DNA of 64,000 nucleotides from Leptothrix cholodnii SP-6 (GTDB lineage Bacteria; Pseudomonadota; Gammaproteobacteria; Burkholderiales; Burkholderiaceae_C): NCBI RefSeq assembly GCF_000019785.1, contig NC_010524.1, positions 2,666,001 to 2,730,000 of the forward strand, read 5' to 3'. Shown piece by piece: positions 37,221 to 45,412 of this stretch (position 1 is its first letter; each line of letters starts with the position of its first letter). The notes under the pieces were generated by a model. It saw only the letters and a program-made list of their open reading frames with translations, ran no database searches and was not told where the DNA came from. The position numbers and the translations under genes were made by a program.

Positions 37221-38678
37221 TCAATGCGCGGCGAAATCGGACAGGTTCTGGGCCCCCATCTGCATCATCAGGTAGGTGGCCAGATCCTGTGGCGACAGGT
37301 CCCGGGCGATGTCCTCGGGCCCGTACACCGCATAACCCAGCAGCTGCCGGCCGGAAACCGTCAGCGACAGGTTGAGGCTGACGGGCTGGCCGGTCGAGCG
37401 GTCCACGCCGTGGAAGAAGTTGGCGTTGTTGGCGTACTCGACGCTGTCGCCGTCGCGCGACAGCGTCAGGCTTGCGGGCGACTGCTTCCATTGCGCCAGC
37501 TTGACGATCGGGTTCAGGAACGCCTGCCGGCCCGACACCTTGGCGTCGGCGTAGGACGGGCTGGTCAGGACGCCGATGATCATGCGGGCCTTGCCGCTGG
37601 GCGTGCTGGCGTCGACCGCGGCGATGCCGGCGTTCCAGGCCAGCTTGACCGACGCCGGCACACCGAAGGTGGCCCCGGTGGCCGGGTCTTCCCAGATGTC
37701 GAAGGAAAGCCGGTCGAACTCCGCGGGCGTGAGCGTCTGGCGGATGAACGTGATGTTGCCGTCGGGCTGGCCCTTGCGGACGAGCATCTGCTCGAAGGCC
37801 GCCAGCGTCATGGTGCGCACCCGCTTCAATGCCACCTTGGTGGGCGAGTCGCCGGCCCGCACGCGATCGGGGATGACGATGGACTTGGGTTCGGCGGGCG
37901 TGACGCTGCTGAACAGGTTGGCCCACTCCGACGGCTGGGTGGGCTTGGCGTCTCTCGAGCTCGGCAGGCCCGGCAGGTACTTGTGGGCGGGGATGCTCCA
38001 GTTCAGGCCTCGCCAGCCCTCCAGCATGCCGCCGTCGACGATGGCGACGACGCGGCCCTTCGAGTCCAGGATCGGCGCCCCCGATTGGCCCGGCTGCAGC
38101 AGGCTCTTGACCCGGAAGACCGTCGCGCTGGTCCTGGGAAAGGCGACGCCGGCGAACAGGTCGCGCTGGCTCCTGACCGAGTCGTAGGCATCCTTGAGCG
38201 TGATCATGCCGCCCTGCAGGCCGTCGGCGAACACCGCCTCGTCGCTGTCCATCCTCGCGATGCCCAGCGGGTAGCCGACCACGCGGTAGCGGTCGCTGCG
38301 CAGATCGGGCTCGGCGGTCAGGTGCTTGAGCGGGGTCACGTCGAGCCGCTCGCCCAGTTTCAGCAAGGCCAGATCGGCCTCGAGATCGACCCTGTCGATC
38401 GTCGCCGACAGCCTCTTCTTCAGGTGCTCGCTGTAGACCTGGGTCCTGGTGCACCCGGCCACGGCGTGCAGCGCGGTCACGACCCGGTCGGCATCGAGCC
38501 AGACGAAGCCGGTCGACTTCATCACGTTGCCGTTGGGCAGGTTGCAGGTGACCTCGAGCACCGCCTGGTAGTGCGAACGATCGGGCTGGGCCCCGGCCGG
38601 CGCCGGCCACAGCGTGGCGATCGCCGAGCACACGAGGAGCAGCGGCAGCGCACTGCGCGCGCAGGGGTGTGATGTCAT
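37221..38678 (-). CDS. Secreted trypsin-like serine protease (S1 family)
   Basis: 485 residues with a Sec signal peptide (MTSHPCARSALPLLLVCSAI, cleavage near PAGAQ, residue 31). The chymotrypsin-fold triad is intact: His71 (TALHAVAG), Asp102 (EADLALLKLG) and Ser199 (PGQSGAPILD). The region after about residue 250 is a family-specific C-terminal domain (MTLAAFEQMLVRKGQPDGN) with no recognised PDZ domain. It would act in the periplasm or outside the cell. The ATG overlaps the stop of the upstream membrane-protein gene (ATGA), so the two are translated together. Confidence 0.87.
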   Translation of the reverse strand: MTSHPCARSALPLLLVCSAIATLWPAPAGAQPDRSHYQAVLEVTCNLPNGNVMKSTGFVWLDADRVVTALHAVAGCTRTQVYSEHLKKRLSATIDRVDLEADLALLKLGERLDVTPLKHLTAEPDLRSDRYRVVGYPLGIARMDSDEAVFADGLQGGMITLKDAYDSVRSQRDLFAGVAFPRTSATVFRVKSLLQPGQSGAPILDSKGRVVAIVDGGMLEGWRGLNWSIPAHKYLPGLPSSRDAKPTQPSEWANLFSSVTPAEPKSIVIPDRVRAGDSPTKVALKRVRTMTLAAFEQMLVRKGQPDGNITFIRQTLTPAEFDRLSFDIWEDPATGATFGVPASVKLAWNAGIAAVDASTPSGKARMIIGVLTSPSYADAKVSGRQAFLNPIVKLAQWKQSPASLTLSRDGDSVEYANNANFFHGVDRSTGQPVSLNLSLTVSGRQLLGYAVYGPEDIARDLSPQDLATYLMMQMGAQNLSDFAAH

Positions 38679-39424
38679 GGGGGTGGCCCTTTCTGCTTGC
38701 GTTGCGCCGCCTGCAGCTCGCACAGCAGGGCGTGCACCGCGGACAGGGAACTGAGTCGATGCGCCGGCGGCAACTCGCCGATCCTGCGGGCCGCCGCGGC
38801 ATAGGGCCCGCCCTCGACCGCGTAGGCTTCGAGGATCTTCTGCACGTCATCGCCGAAGCGATCGGGGGCGAGATCCCCGCAAAGGTCCTTGCCCGATTCG
38901 CCGCCGAACAGGCCGGGCTGGATCGGCACCGGCCCCGAGGCGGCCTTGACGGTCGTCGGCGGCGCGTCGCGGTCGAAGCTGAGCGCGCCGGGCGTGATGC
39001 CCGTGCGCTCCTTGATCATCATCTGCGCCGCCAGCGCCGGGTTGTCGGGAAACGCCGCACGCCAGCGGGCAAGCTGCCGCTCGGGGGTCTCGGCCATCGG
39101 GTTGTTGATGCGCACGTACTGGCCGAGCAGCACGCCGGCCACCGCGGCCAGCCCGAAGGCGCCGATGCGCACGCCGTTGATCTGCACCCGGGCCAGCACG
39201 GCGGGGTTGGCGTCGGCCCGGCTGTCGAGGCCCAGGAACACCGCCAGCAGCGACACCAGCCCACCGACCACGACGCCGACCACCGGCGAGATGGCCAGCC
39301 CGACGATCAGCCCCAGCAGCAGGCCCAGACCGGCACCGGACAGCAGATCCGTCGCCACCGCGTTGCGCTGCGCGGGGGCCGGCTGGTTGGCGCCTAGCGG
39401 TGATTCTTCAGCGGCCGTGTCCAT
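38675..39424 (-). CDS. Multi-TM membrane protein coupled to the serine protease
   Basis: 249 residues. Two or three membrane segments lie in the first 105 residues, including a Gly/Val-rich block (LLSGAGLGLLLGLIVGLAIS; PVVGVVVGGLVSLLAVFLGL; AFGLAAVAGVLLGQYVRI). The C-terminal 140 residues are soluble and contain two Cys (KDLCGDLAPDRFGDD; HALLCELQAAQ). It precedes the protease gene with an ATGA overlap, which suggests a functional pair, perhaps a substrate, anchor or regulator of the protease. Family not recognised. ATG 39424 starts just before the first TM. Confidence 0.75.
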   Translation of the reverse strand: MDTAAEESPLGANQPAPAQRNAVATDLLSGAGLGLLLGLIVGLAISPVVGVVVGGLVSLLAVFLGLDSRADANPAVLARVQINGVRIGAFGLAAVAGVLLGQYVRINNPMAETPERQLARWRAAFPDNPALAAQMMIKERTGITPGALSFDRDAPPTTVKAASGPVPIQPGLFGGESGKDLCGDLAPDRFGDDVQKILEAYAVEGGPYAAAARRIGELPPAHRLSSLSAVHALLCELQAAQRKQKGPPP

Positions 39425-39478
39425 CGCGCCGATGCTCGTCCATGCGAGCGGCCTTGGCAAGGCCTGCGACCGAACAGG

Positions 39479-41080
39479 TCAGGTCACCGGAGCGGGATTG
39501 AACAGCACCAGCGCGTTGTGCAGCTTCCAGTGCTCGGCCCAGGTCTTGCGACGGCCGCTGGCGACGTCGAGCATCAGGCGGAACAGCTCCCAGCCGACCT
39601 GCTCGATGGTGGCCGTGCCGTCGGCGATGCTGCCGGCGTTGACGTCCATCAGGTCGTGCCAGCGCCGCGCCAGGTCGCTGCGCGTGGCGACCTTGATCAC
39701 CGGCACCTGCGCCAGGCCGTAGGGCGTGCCGCGGCCGGTGGTGAAGACGTGCAGGTTCATGCCGGCGGCCAGCTGCAGCGTGCCGCAGATGAAGTCGCTG
39801 GCGGGCGTGGCGGCGTAGGTCAGGCCCTTGTGCTTCAACTTCTCGCCCGGTGACAGCACGTTGGAGATCGGCGCCGAGCCCGACTTGACGATCGAGCCCA
39901 TCGCCTTCTCGACGATGTTCGACAGCCCGCCCTTCTTGTTGCCCGGCGTGGTGTTGGCGCTGCGGTCGGCGCCGCCACGCCGGAGGTAGGCGTCGTACCA
40001 CGCCATCTCGCGGATCACGGCCTCGGCCACCTCGGGCGTGCTGGCGCGCGAGGTGAGCTGGTCGATGCCGTCGCGCACCTCGGTGGTCTCGGAGAACATC
40101 ACGCTCGCGCCCGCGCGCACCAGCAGGTCGGTGCAGAAACCCACCGCCGGGTTGGCCGTGACACCTGAAAACGCGTCACTGCCGCCGCACTGCACGCCGA
40201 CCACCAGCTCGCTCGCCGGCACCGTCTCGCGCCGGCGGGCGTTCAGGCGTTCGAGGTGCTCCTCGGCCTGGCGCAGGATCGAGTCGACCATCGACATGAA
40301 GCCGACGTGCGCGTCATCCTGCAGGCAGACCACGTCGAGCGTGGCGGCCTCGTTGGCGCCGACATCGGCGACGCTGCGCTCATCCACGATCGCAAAACTG
40401 CCCGGCGGCAGCAGGCGCTCGGGCTGCAGCTTCTCGCAGCCCAGGCTCACCACCATCACCTCGCCGCCGAAGTTCGGGTTCAGGCTGATGTTGCGCAGCG
40501 TGCGGATCGGCACCGGCGCGTCGGGCGCGTCGATCGCCACACCGCAGCCGTAGCCGTGCTCGAGCGCGACCACGTCGTCGACGTTGGGAAACTTCGGCAG
40601 CAGCTCGGCCTTGATGCGCTGCACCGCGAAATCGGTGACGGCGGCCACGCACTGCACCGTCTGCGTGATGGCCAGGATGTTGCGCGTGCCCACCGAGCCG
40701 TCGGCGTTGCGGTAGCCCTCGAAGGTGTAGCCCGTGAGCGGCGGCAGCGGTTCGGGCTTGACGGTGGCGATCGGCAGGTCGTCGAGCCCGCGCGCGTCAG
40801 GCATGTCGAGCAGGCGCTCGTGCACCCAGCTGCCCGCCGGGATGTCCTTGAGCGCGTAGCCGATCGGGATGCCGTAACGCAGCACCGGTGCCCCGCCCGC
40901 CAGATCGACCAGCGCCACCTTGTGGCCCTGCGGCACGCGGTCGACCAGCACCAGCCCGGACGCCAGCACGCTGCCCGCCGGCAGCCCGCCGTCGTTGGCG
41001 ACGATGGCGACGTTGTCGCGCTCGTGCATGCGGATGGTCAGCGGCGGACGGGCGGCGGGGGTCGGGGGGCTGGCTTGCAT
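39479..41080 (-). CDS. garD: Galactarate dehydratase
   Basis: 533-residue UxaA/GarD-family enzyme that converts galactarate (mucate) to 5-keto-4-deoxyglucarate. The N-terminal SAF-like domain ([20 protein letters not shown]) is followed by the catalytic region: [73 protein letters not shown] and the exact C-terminal end FNPAPVT shared with E. coli GarD (523 residues). The ATG at 41080 fits that length better than a GTG 42 bp upstream. It is divergent from a Bug-type binding protein, and two related palindromes lie between the two genes. The later pathway steps (5-KDG dehydratase) are not in this window. Confidence 0.95.
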   Translation of the reverse strand: MQASPPTPAARPPLTIRMHERDNVAIVANDGGLPAGSVLASGLVLVDRVPQGHKVALVDLAGGAPVLRYGIPIGYALKDIPAGSWVHERLLDMPDARGLDDLPIATVKPEPLPPLTGYTFEGYRNADGSVGTRNILAITQTVQCVAAVTDFAVQRIKAELLPKFPNVDDVVALEHGYGCGVAIDAPDAPVPIRTLRNISLNPNFGGEVMVVSLGCEKLQPERLLPPGSFAIVDERSVADVGANEAATLDVVCLQDDAHVGFMSMVDSILRQAEEHLERLNARRRETVPASELVVGVQCGGSDAFSGVTANPAVGFCTDLLVRAGASVMFSETTEVRDGIDQLTSRASTPEVAEAVIREMAWYDAYLRRGGADRSANTTPGNKKGGLSNIVEKAMGSIVKSGSAPISNVLSPGEKLKHKGLTYAATPASDFICGTLQLAAGMNLHVFTTGRGTPYGLAQVPVIKVATRSDLARRWHDLMDVNAGSIADGTATIEQVGWELFRLMLDVASGRRKTWAEHWKLHNALVLFNPAPVT

Positions 41081-41129
41081 CGGGGGTTTCGGTTGGATCG
41101 CGTCGGGAATGGCTTGCGCCACTCGTCAT

Positions 41130-41146
41130 ATGTTGTCGTACAACAT
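41130..41146. promoter_or_regulatory. Operator candidate 1 upstream of garD
   Basis: Perfect 7-bp inverted repeat ATGTTGT-CGT-ACAACAT. It lies 50-66 bp upstream of the garD ATG and touches a minus-strand TATGAC (-10-like). Its core CGTACAACA is repeated in the second palindrome near the divergent gene. Short TTGT/ACAA palindromes are common for GntR- and LacI-type sugar-acid regulators, so repression of garD is plausible. The regulator gene is not in this window. Confidence 0.6.
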
Positions 41147-41276
41147 GCCGAGCGAACTTTAGAGGGTCATCCACCCGCAAACATCAGGGTTAACGCTGAT
41201 TCGACGGTTTGGGGTCCAGTTTGAATCTGGAACCGGATTCATGCGTAGTTTTGCTGACTTCAAACCTCAACTCAAG

Positions 41277-41294
41277 TTATACGATGACGTACAA
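41277..41294. promoter_or_regulatory. Operator candidate 2 upstream of the Bug gene
   Basis: Imperfect palindrome TTATACG-ATGA-CGTACAA (6 of 7 arm bases pair) 43-60 bp before the Bug ATG. It shares CGTACAACA with the first site and overlaps a TTATAC that could serve as a -10. Together the two sites suggest one regulator controlling both divergent genes. Confidence 0.5.
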
Positions 41295-41336
41295 CAAATC
41301 ACATCCCAGCCCGTTCACCCCGCCGGAGACATCCCG

Positions 41337-42299
41337 ATGAAGAAGACCCTGATCACGCTGTTGACCGCCCTCGTCACCGCCACCGGTGCGCAGGCCCAGG
41401 CCTGGCCGAACAAGCCGGTCACGCTGCTGGTGCCGTTCCCGGCCGGCGGCTCGACGGATGCCATCGCGCGGGCGATCTCGCCCAAGCTGCAGGAGCGGCT
41501 GGGCGCCACCTTCGTGGTCGAGAACAAGGCCGGCGCCGGCGGCACGGTCGGCGCGGCGCAGGCCAAGCGCGCGGCGCCGGACGGCTACACGATCTTCGTC
41601 TCGTCGCTCGGGCCGTTCGTGATCGGGCCGCACCTGATCAAGAGCGCCGCCTACGATCCGCTCAAGGACTTCGACTACATCACCGTCGCGGTGCAGGCGC
41701 CCAACGTGCTGGCGGTGCCGGCCAACTCGCCGCACAAGACGCTGGCCGACGTGATCGCCTTCCACAAGGCCAACCCGGGCAAGATGAGCTTCGCCTCGTC
41801 GGGCAACGGCTCCAGCGACCACCTGACGGCCGAGCTGTTCTGGCAGATCACCGGCACCAGCGGCCTGCACGTGCCGTACAAGGGCGGCGCGCCGGCGATG
41901 TCCGACCTGCTGGGCAGCCAGGTCGACGCGACCTTCATGAACATCAACACCGGTCTCACCAACATCAAGGCCGGCAAGCTGCGCGCGCTGGCCATCACCA
42001 GCGCCAAGCGCTCGCCGCTGCTGCCGGACGTGCCCACGCTGGAAGAATCCGGCATCAAGGGCGCCACGGTCTATTCGTGGCAGGCGCTCGCCGCGCCCAA
42101 GGGGCTGCCGGCCGACATCAAGAGCAAGCTGCACGAGTCGATCGTGGCCGCGCTGAACGACGCCTCGATCAAGCCCAAGCTGCTGGAACTGGGCTTCGAG
42201 ATCGTCGCCAACACGCCCGAGCAGTTCACCGCCTTCCAGGCCGCCGAGTTCGCGCGCTGGAAGAAGGTGATCGAGGTCGGCAAGATCACGGCCGACTGA
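41337..42299 (+). CDS. Bug/TctC-type tripartite tricarboxylate transporter substrate-binding protein
   Basis: 320 residues with a signal peptide (MKKTLITLLTALVTATGAQA, cleavage after about 20). Typical Bug features are WPNKPVTLLVPFPAGGSTDA at the mature N-terminus, the VENKAGAGGTVGA loop, and SSGNGSSDHLTAELF. Carboxylate ligands are bound between two lobes. It is divergent from garD and shares its operator-like palindromes, so galactarate or a related aldarate is the likely ligand. No TctA/TctB membrane genes are adjacent; orphan Bug proteins are common in Burkholderiales. The ATG has CGGAGAC 6 bp upstream. Confidence 0.92.
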   Translation: MKKTLITLLTALVTATGAQAQAWPNKPVTLLVPFPAGGSTDAIARAISPKLQERLGATFVVENKAGAGGTVGAAQAKRAAPDGYTIFVSSLGPFVIGPHLIKSAAYDPLKDFDYITVAVQAPNVLAVPANSPHKTLADVIAFHKANPGKMSFASSGNGSSDHLTAELFWQITGTSGLHVPYKGGAPAMSDLLGSQVDATFMNINTGLTNIKAGKLRALAITSAKRSPLLPDVPTLEESGIKGATVYSWQALAAPKGLPADIKSKLHESIVAALNDASIKPKLLELGFEIVANTPEQFTAFQAAEFARWKKVIEVGKITAD

Positions 42300-42430
42300 G
42301 CCGGGCCGCCTCGCCCGACCCGGGCCTGTGCGTGCGCAAGATGACGTCGAGGCGTTGCTCGTAGACTGGAACCGGGGCACGGTCAGGCCCGCAGCCGCAG
42401 CCGGCCGCTCCCGCCCAACCGGAGAGACGC

Positions 42431-43834
42431 ATGAGACTGAGCTTCATCGGCGCCGCGCAGGAAGTCACCGGATCGTGTTTTCTCGTCGAGACCGACGAGG
42501 TGCGCTTTCTGGTCGACTGCGGCATGTTCCAGGGCGGGCGCGAGGTCCGCGAGCGCAATTTCCAGGGCTGGCCGTTCGATCCGCGCACGCTCGACTTCGT
42601 GCTGCTGACACACGCGCACATCGACCACAGCGGCCTGCTGCCACGCCTGTGCGCGCTCGGTTTCAAGGGCCCGATCCACACCACCACGGCCACCGCGGAC
42701 CTGCTGTCGGTGATGCTGCTCGACAGCGCCTTCATCCAGGAGTCCGACTGGACCCGCGCCCAGCGCAAGCGCGGACGCACGCCCCGCAACGGCGCGGCGC
42801 CGGCCGAGCTGCTGTACACGGTGGCACAGGCCGAGGCCTGCCTGGCGCAGGTGCGCGGCGTCGCCTACGACACCGAGCTCAAGCCGCACGCCGACGTGCG
42901 CTGCCGCTTCCGCGACGCCGGCCACATCCTCGGCTCGGCGATCGCCGAGATCTGGCTCGACGAGCCCGGCCGCACGCGCAAGCTGGTGTTCTCGGGCGAC
43001 CTCGGCCAGCCCGGCCGGCCGATCGTGCGCGACCCGACGCCGATCGCCGACGCCGACGTGCTGGTGGTCGAGTCGACCTACGGCAACCGCCTGCACCGGC
43101 CGATGCAGGAAACCGTCGACGAGCTGGTGCGGGTGATCGAGGACGTGCTGCGCCGCCGCCAGGGCAACGTCATCATCCCGGCCTTCGCGCTCGGGCGCAC
43201 GCAGGAGGTGCTGTACCTGCTGACCGACCTGTGCCGCAGCGGCCGGCTGCCACCGCTGCAGGTGTTCGTCGATTCGCCGATGGCCGACAAGGTGACGGCC
43301 ATCACCGAAAAGCACCCCGAGTTCCTCGACGACGAGACCCGGGCGCAGCTGTCGCAGCGCCACGCACGGCAGGGGCCGCTGCACCTGCGCTTCACCCAGA
43401 GCGTCGAGGAATCGATCGAGCTGAACCGCATCAAGGCCGGCGCCATCATCATCGCCGCCAGCGGCATGTGCGACGCCGGGCGCATCAAGCACCACCTGCG
43501 CCACCACCTCGGCCGCCCGGAGTGCGCCGTCGTCATCATCGGTTTCCAGGCCGTCGGCACGCTCGGGCGGCGGCTGGTGGACGGCGACAAGCAGGTGCGC
43601 ATCTTCGGCGAGGAGCTGAAGGTCCGCGCCAGCGTGCACACCATCGGCGGCCTGTCGGCCCACGCCGACCAGGCCGCGCTGCTGGGCTGGCTGCGCGGCT
43701 TCAGGCGCGCGCCGGCGCAGACCTTCGTGGTGCACGGCGAGTCGGCCACCGCCTGCGGTTTCGCCGACACCATCGCCGCCGAGCTGGGCTGGCGCGTCGA
43801 GGCGCCGCCAGCGGGCGCCCGGATCGAGCTCTGA
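42431..43834 (+). CDS. Metallo-beta-lactamase / beta-CASP RNA exonuclease family protein
   Basis: 467 residues. The MBL zinc motif HAHIDHSG lies at about residues 62-69, with further His/Asp ligands in DAGHILGSA and FSGDLGQPG. The beta-CASP insert (about 210-390) has VVESTYGNR, IPAFALGRTQEVLY and VDSPMADKVT. The C-terminal KVRASVHTIGGLSAHADQ (HxG...HAD) completes the metal site. This is the CPSF73-like/RNase J-related group that processes or degrades RNA. A short gap (131 bp) separates it from the Bug gene and 78 bp from ylqF; no operon partner indicates a specific RNA target. Confidence 0.9.
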   Translation: MRLSFIGAAQEVTGSCFLVETDEVRFLVDCGMFQGGREVRERNFQGWPFDPRTLDFVLLTHAHIDHSGLLPRLCALGFKGPIHTTTATADLLSVMLLDSAFIQESDWTRAQRKRGRTPRNGAAPAELLYTVAQAEACLAQVRGVAYDTELKPHADVRCRFRDAGHILGSAIAEIWLDEPGRTRKLVFSGDLGQPGRPIVRDPTPIADADVLVVESTYGNRLHRPMQETVDELVRVIEDVLRRRQGNVIIPAFALGRTQEVLYLLTDLCRSGRLPPLQVFVDSPMADKVTAITEKHPEFLDDETRAQLSQRHARQGPLHLRFTQSVEESIELNRIKAGAIIIAASGMCDAGRIKHHLRHHLGRPECAVVIIGFQAVGTLGRRLVDGDKQVRIFGEELKVRASVHTIGGLSAHADQAALLGWLRGFRRAPAQTFVVHGESATACGFADTIAAELGWRVEAPPAGARIEL

Positions 43835-43912
43835 CGGCGGCAGACCGCCGCCTGCGTCGACAATCGGGCCCAACCGCGAAGCCTCGCGGGTGTCATCTGA
43901 AAGCACCGTCAC

Positions 43913-44899
43913 ATGCCCATCCAGTGGTTTCCGGGTCACATGAACTCGACCAAGAAAGCCATCGCCGAGCGACTGCCGGAAATCGACGTGGTGATCGAGC
44001 TGCTCGACGCGCGCCTGCCCGGCTCGAGCGCCAACCCGCTGCTGGCCGACCTGACACGCGGCAAGCCGGCGCTCAAGGTGCTCAACAAGCAGGACCTGGC
44101 CGACCCGGCGCGCACCGCGCTGTGGCTGGCCCATTACCAGGCGCGGCCCGGCACGAACGCGATCGGCCTCGATGCCAGCGTCACCGCGCCGGCCCGCCAG
44201 CTGATCGCGGCCTGCCGTGAGCTCGCACCGCTGCGCGGCGGCATGGTCAAGCCGGTGCGGGTGCTGATCTGCGGCATCCCGAACGTGGGCAAGTCGACGC
44301 TGATCAACACCCTGCTCGGCCAGCGCTCGGCCAAGACCGGTGACGAGCCCGGCATCACCAAGGTCGAACAGCGCCTCACGCTGGCGAGCGATTTCTACCT
44401 GTACGACACGCCCGGCATGCTGTGGCCGCGCATCACGGTCGAGCAGAGCGGCTACCACCTCGCGGCCAGCGGCGGCATCGGCCGCAATGCCTACGACGAG
44501 GAAGAAGTGGCGCTCGACCTGCTGGCCCGCGTGCGCCCGCACTACGCCGATCGGCTGCAGGCGCGCTACAAGCTGGCCGACCTGGCGGGCCTGAGCGACG
44601 AGGCCCTGCTGGCCGACATCGGCCGCAAGCGCGGCGGCCTGATGGCCGGCGGCAAGGTCAACCTGCAGAAGGCCGCCGAGGTCGTCATCACCGACTTCCG
44701 CACCGGCACCTGGGGCCGCATCACGCTGGAGACGCCCGACGAGTTCATGCAGTGGCAGGCGGCCGGCCAGGTGCTCGATGCCCAGCGGCAGGCCCGGCGC
44801 GATGCGCGCAACCAGAAGAAGATCCCGCAGCGCGACGCAGCAGCAGCAGCCGCGGCGGCGGCGATGAGTACCGACGCCGCGGACGCGCAACCGGACTGA
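43913..44899 (+). CDS. ylqF: Ribosome biogenesis GTPase YlqF/RbgA
   Basis: 328-residue circularly permuted GTPase needed for late 50S subunit assembly. The order G4-G1-G3 is visible: NKQD (58-61), GIPNVGKST (121-129) and DTPG (165-168). The N-terminal WFPGHMNSTKKA is the family signature. The C-terminal tail is Ala-rich (an Ala run, then MSTDAADAQPD). A second, diverged copy of this tail with its stop lies 2 kb downstream, which shows that the 3' junction was duplicated by an insertion. The TGA sits inside a 20-bp palindrome that also holds the stop of the ribA remnant. Confidence 0.93.
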   Translation: MPIQWFPGHMNSTKKAIAERLPEIDVVIELLDARLPGSSANPLLADLTRGKPALKVLNKQDLADPARTALWLAHYQARPGTNAIGLDASVTAPARQLIAACRELAPLRGGMVKPVRVLICGIPNVGKSTLINTLLGQRSAKTGDEPGITKVEQRLTLASDFYLYDTPGMLWPRITVEQSGYHLAASGGIGRNAYDEEEVALDLLARVRPHYADRLQARYKLADLAGLSDEALLADIGRKRGGLMAGGKVNLQKAAEVVITDFRTGTWGRITLETPDEFMQWQAAGQVLDAQRQARRDARNQKKIPQRDAAAAAAAAAMSTDAADAQPD

Positions 44900-44926
44900 C
44901 GCCGGCCCGCGTCAGCCGCCCAGCAG
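44890..44926. repeat. Left copy of 37-bp direct repeat (ylqF/ribA junction)
   Basis: A 37-bp block identical to 46955-46991. It contains the 20-bp palindrome CTGACGC-CGGCCC-GCGTCAG (44896-44915), whose arms carry the ylqF TGA and the antisense TCA of a ribA 3' end. Homology continues on both sides with mismatches (about 44851-44968 against 46922-47034). The palindrome may also act as a bidirectional terminator for the two converging genes. Confidence 0.9.
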
Positions 44927-44968
44927 ACGGCCGAGCCGGTTGCGCTTGGTGGCCAGGTAGCCGGCGTT
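44912..44968 (-). pseudogene. Remnant of a ribA 3' end
   Basis: Reads NAGYLATKRNRLGRLLGG-stop on the minus strand. The intact RibA ends NASYLATKRDRLGHLLGG, so three of 18 residues differ. Homology stops abruptly upstream at 44968, where the inserted segment begins. It is the broken end of a second ribA allele, not a duplicate of the local gene, because the sequence has diverged. Confidence 0.85.
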
Positions 44969-45412
44969 CCAGGCCCGATCTCGTGGATGTCCAACCTTTG
45001 GATGGTGCGCGGCAAATTGATCGCAGCGCAGGCATGAGTGCGCCTGCCAAGCGAGTGCACCAATCTCAAATTCCGGCTTCAGCGCCGGGTGGGCACAGGG
45101 ACGCTGCTTTTGCTTTGTGCAGAACTTCGCTTTGTGCAGAACTTCGATGAGCGCCCCGCGGTCCTAAACCGGAAAAAATGATAAAACCGCCGGCCCTGCT
45201 CCGACTGGCCTGAGGCCGTCCGAGCTCCCCAGCCTCAGCCCGCGCACAGGCGGCGCTGGCTTGCGCCGCATCGCTGCACTCGCCCAGCTCCTGTCCGTTC
45301 GAACATGGCAGACCTTTCATGGGTTCGGGTTTCAGCGCTTCGGTTCCACACCATGCAGAAACCTCGCCCATCCTGGCGCGCCGGACTGCGCAATCAACGG
45401 TCAGAGAAACCC
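44969..45412. other. Gene-free left part of the inserted segment
   Basis: About 440 bp between the ribA remnant and the haloperoxidase start with no convincing gene on either strand. It is visibly less GC-rich in places (for example the A-rich run near 45170-45187). It holds a 17-bp tandem repeat (45113-45146) and an inverted repeat, CTGAGGC (45210-45216) and GCCTCAG (45232-45238). It probably contains the haloperoxidase promoter and leader. No transposase or integrase fragment was seen. Confidence 0.6.
45113..45146. repeat. 17-bp perfect tandem repeat
   Basis: CTTTGTGCAGAACTTCG occurs twice without a gap (45113-45129 and 45130-45146), about 270 bp upstream of the haloperoxidase. It could be a paired regulator site or a slippage product of the insertion. 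Confidence 0.7.

Noticed and set aside
45066..45371. 101-codon minus-strand frame in the inserted segment
   Set aside because: No ribosome-binding site, no recognisable motif, low complexity; it lies over the probable haloperoxidase leader.
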